A DNA stretch of 64,000 nt from CAMDHY01 sp046156265 (GTDB lineage Bacteria > Pseudomonadota > Alphaproteobacteria > Rhizobiales > Segnochrobactraceae), in NCBI RefSeq assembly GCF_046156265.1, contig NZ_JAWDIR010000011.1:992001-1056000 (forward strand). The letters are read 5' to 3'. The notes below the pieces were generated by a model. It searched no databases. It saw nothing but the letters and a program-made list of their open reading frames with translations, and had not been told where the DNA came from. Shown piece after piece: positions 61,949-64,000 of this stretch. Made by a program: the position numbers and the translations under genes. Position 1 is the stretch's first letter. The number at the start of each line of letters is the position of its first letter.

Positions 61949-63007
61949 TCAGCCGGCCCCGGTGGCGGCGGCGAGGCCGCGGCGGGCGAGGACGGCGGCG
62001 AGGCGGCCGACTTGCGCCGCGTTGCCGGCGGCGGCGTTGCCGGCGCGGGCGCGGGCCGCGATGCCGGCGAAGATCACCGCCGTGCGGAACAGCCCGAAGG
62101 CGCGGTGGGCCGGCGTGAAGGCGGCGGCGGACGACGCGGCGTCGGCGTAGAGTTGCAGGAACTCCGCCTCCGTCGGCAGGCCCTCTGCGGCGAAATCCCG
62201 TTGCATCACACCGCCATACTCGTCATCCGTCATGTACCAGGTGAACGAGACGAGGTGGGCGAGGTCGGCCATCGGGTCGCCGAGCGTCGAGAGCTCCCAG
62301 TCGAGCAGGGCGACAACGCGCGGCTCGGTCGGGTGGACGATGAGATTGCCGATGCGGAAGTCGCCATGGACGAGGGCGGCATGGCCGCCATCGGCCGGCA
62401 GGTCCGGTGGCAGGTTGTCGGCGAGCCATTCGATCAGCGCCGTCATGGCGGGATCGTCGCCGTCCTTCGAGAGCTCCCACTGACCGCGCCAGCGGGCGAA
62501 CTGGCGGGCGAAGTAGCCGGCGGGGCGACCGTAGTCGCCGAGGCCGATGGCGGCGGGGTCGACCGCGTGGAGCGCCGCGAGGGTGCGGGCGACGTTGGCA
62601 TACACCGCGCGGCGCTCGTCCGCGGCGAGGCCGGGCAGGGCGCTCGCGTGGAACACCCGGCCGTCGACGCGCTCCATGACATAGAAGGCGGTGCCGACCA
62701 CTTCCTCGCCGGCGTGGAAGAGGAGCGGCCGCGGCACCGGGATGGCCGTGTGGCGCGACAGCGCGTCCAGCACGCGGAACTCGCGGTCGACGGCGTGGGC
62801 CGACGGCAGGAGCGTGCCCGGCGGGCGCTTGCGGAGCACCAGCCGGCGCTCGCCAAACGTGACGAAAAAGGTCGGGTTCGACTGGCCGCCCGCGACCGGC
62901 GTGATGGTCATGGCGCCGTCGAGCGGCTCGCCGAGGGCGGCGAACCGCTCGCGCAGGAATCGCTCCAGCGTTGCGACGTCGAAGGGAAGCGGTGGCGCCT
63001 CGCTCAC
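61949..63007 (-). CDS. aminoglycoside phosphotransferase-like kinase, acyl-CoA dehydrogenase-linked family
   Basis: A 352-residue APH/choline kinase-fold protein. It has 'GGQSNPTFFVTFG' and 'RLVLRKRPPG' at the nucleotide lobe, the catalytic 'LVHGDFRIGNLIVHP' and the metal site 'ALLDWELSTLGDPMADLA'. This subgroup accompanies acyl-CoA dehydrogenases, as in the fused eukaryotic ACAD10/ACAD11, where the kinase acts on 4-hydroxyacyl-CoA. The start is GTG at 63007, overlapping the dehydrogenase stop as GTGA. Together the pair suggests breakdown of hydroxylated fatty acids; antibiotic resistance is not implied. Confidence 0.9.
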   Translation of the reverse strand: MSEAPPLPFDVATLERFLRERFAALGEPLDGAMTITPVAGGQSNPTFFVTFGERRLVLRKRPPGTLLPSAHAVDREFRVLDALSRHTAIPVPRPLLFHAGEEVVGTAFYVMERVDGRVFHASALPGLAADERRAVYANVARTLAALHAVDPAAIGLGDYGRPAGYFARQFARWRGQWELSKDGDDPAMTALIEWLADNLPPDLPADGGHAALVHGDFRIGNLIVHPTEPRVVALLDWELSTLGDPMADLAHLVSFTWYMTDDEYGGVMQRDFAAEGLPTEAEFLQLYADAASSAAAFTPAHRAFGLFRTAVIFAGIAARARAGNAAAGNAAQVGRLAAVLARRGLAAATGAG

Positions 63008-64000
63008 CGGCGCGGCTCCCGCTCCTCCGGCCCCCAACCCCAGGCGCCGGTGCCGCCGGTCATGGCGTGGCGGGCGATGACCATCTTGTGGACCTCGCTG
63101 GCGCCGTCGACCAGGCGGGCCTGGCGGGCGTAGCGGTAGATCCACTCGAGCACGGTGTCCTTCGAGTAGCCGCGGGCACCGCAGAGCTGGATGGCGGTGT
63201 CGACGGCGAGCTGCAGGGTGTCGGCAACGTGGATCTTGGCGCTCGACACCTCCTTGCCCGCCCGCCCGCCCTGGTCGAGCAGCCAGGCGGCGTGCATGAC
63301 GAGCAGGCGGCCGATGGCGATGGCGTGCATCACCTCGCCGATCTTGATCTGCACGCTCTCCCGCTCGGCGAGCCTGATGCCGAAGCCCTCGCGCACCGAC
63401 ACGTAGTCCATGGCGATGTCGATCGAGCGCTTGGCGAGGCCGAGCCAGCGCATGCAGTGCGTGAGGCGGGCCGGGCCGAGGCGGATCTGCGTCGCCTTCA
63501 GGCCGTCGCCGACGCCCATCAGGACGTTCTCGTCGGCCACCTCGAGCCCGTCGAACAGGAGCTCGCAGTGGCCGCCGTGTTCCTCCGGACCCATGATGGC
63601 GATGCGGCGGACGATCTCCCAGCCGGGCTGGTCGCGGTGGAACAGGAAGGCGGTGAGGCCGCGGCGCGGGTCGTCGGAGGTGCGCGCGATGACGATGAAG
63701 TGTGCGGCCTCGCCGGCGCCGGTGATGAACCACTTGCGGCCGGAGATCACCCACTTGCCGCCGACGCGCTCGGCGCGGGTCTTGATCATCGTCGGGTCCG
63801 AGCCGCCGCCGGGGTGCGGCTCGGTCATCGCGAAGGCGGAGCGGACCTCACCCTTGATCAGCGGCTTCAGCCACCAGTCCTGCTGGGCCGGCGTGCCGAC
63901 CTTCGAGAGGAGGTTGATGTTGCCGTCGTCGGGGGCGGCGCAGTTGAAGACGGCGGGGCCGAAGATCGAGCGGTTGGCGGCCTCGTAGAAGGCCGCCCAG
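63004..64000 (-). CDS. acyl-CoA dehydrogenase (N-terminal part outside window)
   Basis: FAD-dependent acyl-CoA dehydrogenase of the ACAD10/11-like group. The frame is open to the window edge, so the start lies beyond 64000 and 331 residues are seen. Visible family parts are 'AMTEPHPGGGSDPTMIKTRA' (FAD/substrate loop), 'KWVISGRKWFITGA', 'RVGDGLKATQ'-like (VGDGLKATQIRLGPAR) and 'QLCGARGYSKDTVLEWIYR'. The catalytic base is expected near the C-terminal half. It is translationally coupled to the phosphotransferase downstream by a GTGA overlap. It probably oxidises an unusual or hydroxylated acyl-CoA. Confidence 0.93.
   Translation of the reverse strand, partial: WAAFYEAANRSIFGPAVFNCAAPDDGNINLLSKVGTPAQQDWWLKPLIKGEVRSAFAMTEPHPGGGSDPTMIKTRAERVGGKWVISGRKWFITGAGEAAHFIVIARTSDDPRRGLTAFLFHRDQPGWEIVRRIAIMGPEEHGGHCELLFDGLEVADENVLMGVGDGLKATQIRLGPARLTHCMRWLGLAKRSIDIAMDYVSVREGFGIRLAERESVQIKIGEVMHAIAIGRLLVMHAAWLLDQGGRAGKEVSSAKIHVADTLQLAVDTAIQLCGARGYSKDTVLEWIYRYARQARLVDGASEVHKMVIARHAMTGGTGAWGWGPEEREPRR

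Noticed and set aside
61949..63007. Phosphotransferase as an aminoglycoside resistance gene
   Set aside because: The sequence is of the acyl-CoA dehydrogenase-linked branch and the gene is coupled to such a dehydrogenase. Context points to acyl metabolism.

Overview
The window is very GC-rich, densely packed chromosomal DNA, almost certainly from an alphaproteobacterium of the order Hyphomicrobiales (Rhizobiales). The signs are the tRNA-Leu/tig/clpP/clpX/lon/HU block, glnB-glnA behind a sigma-54 promoter, a TamA-TamB pair, an alphaproteobacterial-type N-methylglutamate gene cluster, and short palindromic intergenic repeats common in that order. I cannot name a genus. No insertion sequence, prophage, CRISPR array or rRNA operon was seen.

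Layout, left to right. 1-2310: the end of a branched-chain amino acid ABC binding protein and a P1-family (S58) peptidase. 2418-10698 (minus): tamA-tamB, for outer membrane assembly; tamB carries an internal tandem duplication of about 586 residues. 10918-13401: a b-type cytochrome and three small membrane or exported proteins. 13519-16948: an FrsA-like hydrolase, an SDR oxidoreductase and a divergent TetR regulator with three operator-like palindromes, then a small conserved gene broken by an in-frame amber codon. This stretch looks like an accessory cassette.

17047-27794 (minus) is the metabolic centrepiece: mgsABC, gmaS, mgdABCD and purU. Read together they form the N-methylglutamate (indirect) methylamine pathway. 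GmaS couples methylamine to glutamate, MgsABC makes N-methylglutamate, and MgdABCD oxidises it to glutamate while delivering the C1 unit to tetrahydrofolate. PurU can release formate from 10-formyl-THF. Most automatic pipelines would call these genes sarcosine oxidase and glutamate synthase.

27993-31481 (minus): a secreted trypsin-like protease and a Tat-exported PhoX phosphatase with a Pho-box-like site. 31717-36014: a methyltransferase, then nitrogen assimilation (glnB-glnA), then the NAD(P)HX repair enzyme. 36120-45152: tRNA-Leu(UAG), trigger factor, ClpP, ClpX, an exported FG-GAP protein, Lon and an HU protein with a Lys/Ala-rich N-terminal extension. 45299-50611 (minus): a complete oligopeptide ABC transporter with a fused double ATPase. 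50829-52511: a CHASE3-type chemoreceptor.

52617-56581 (minus): hen1-pnkp, a bacterial RNA repair operon (2'-O-methyltransferase plus kinase-phosphatase-ligase). 56736-64000: an exported orphan protein, a CocE-type hydrolase, a phosphoribosyltransferase, a membrane-anchored orphan, a GH18-like protein, and an APH-like phosphotransferase translationally coupled to an acyl-CoA dehydrogenase that runs off the window.
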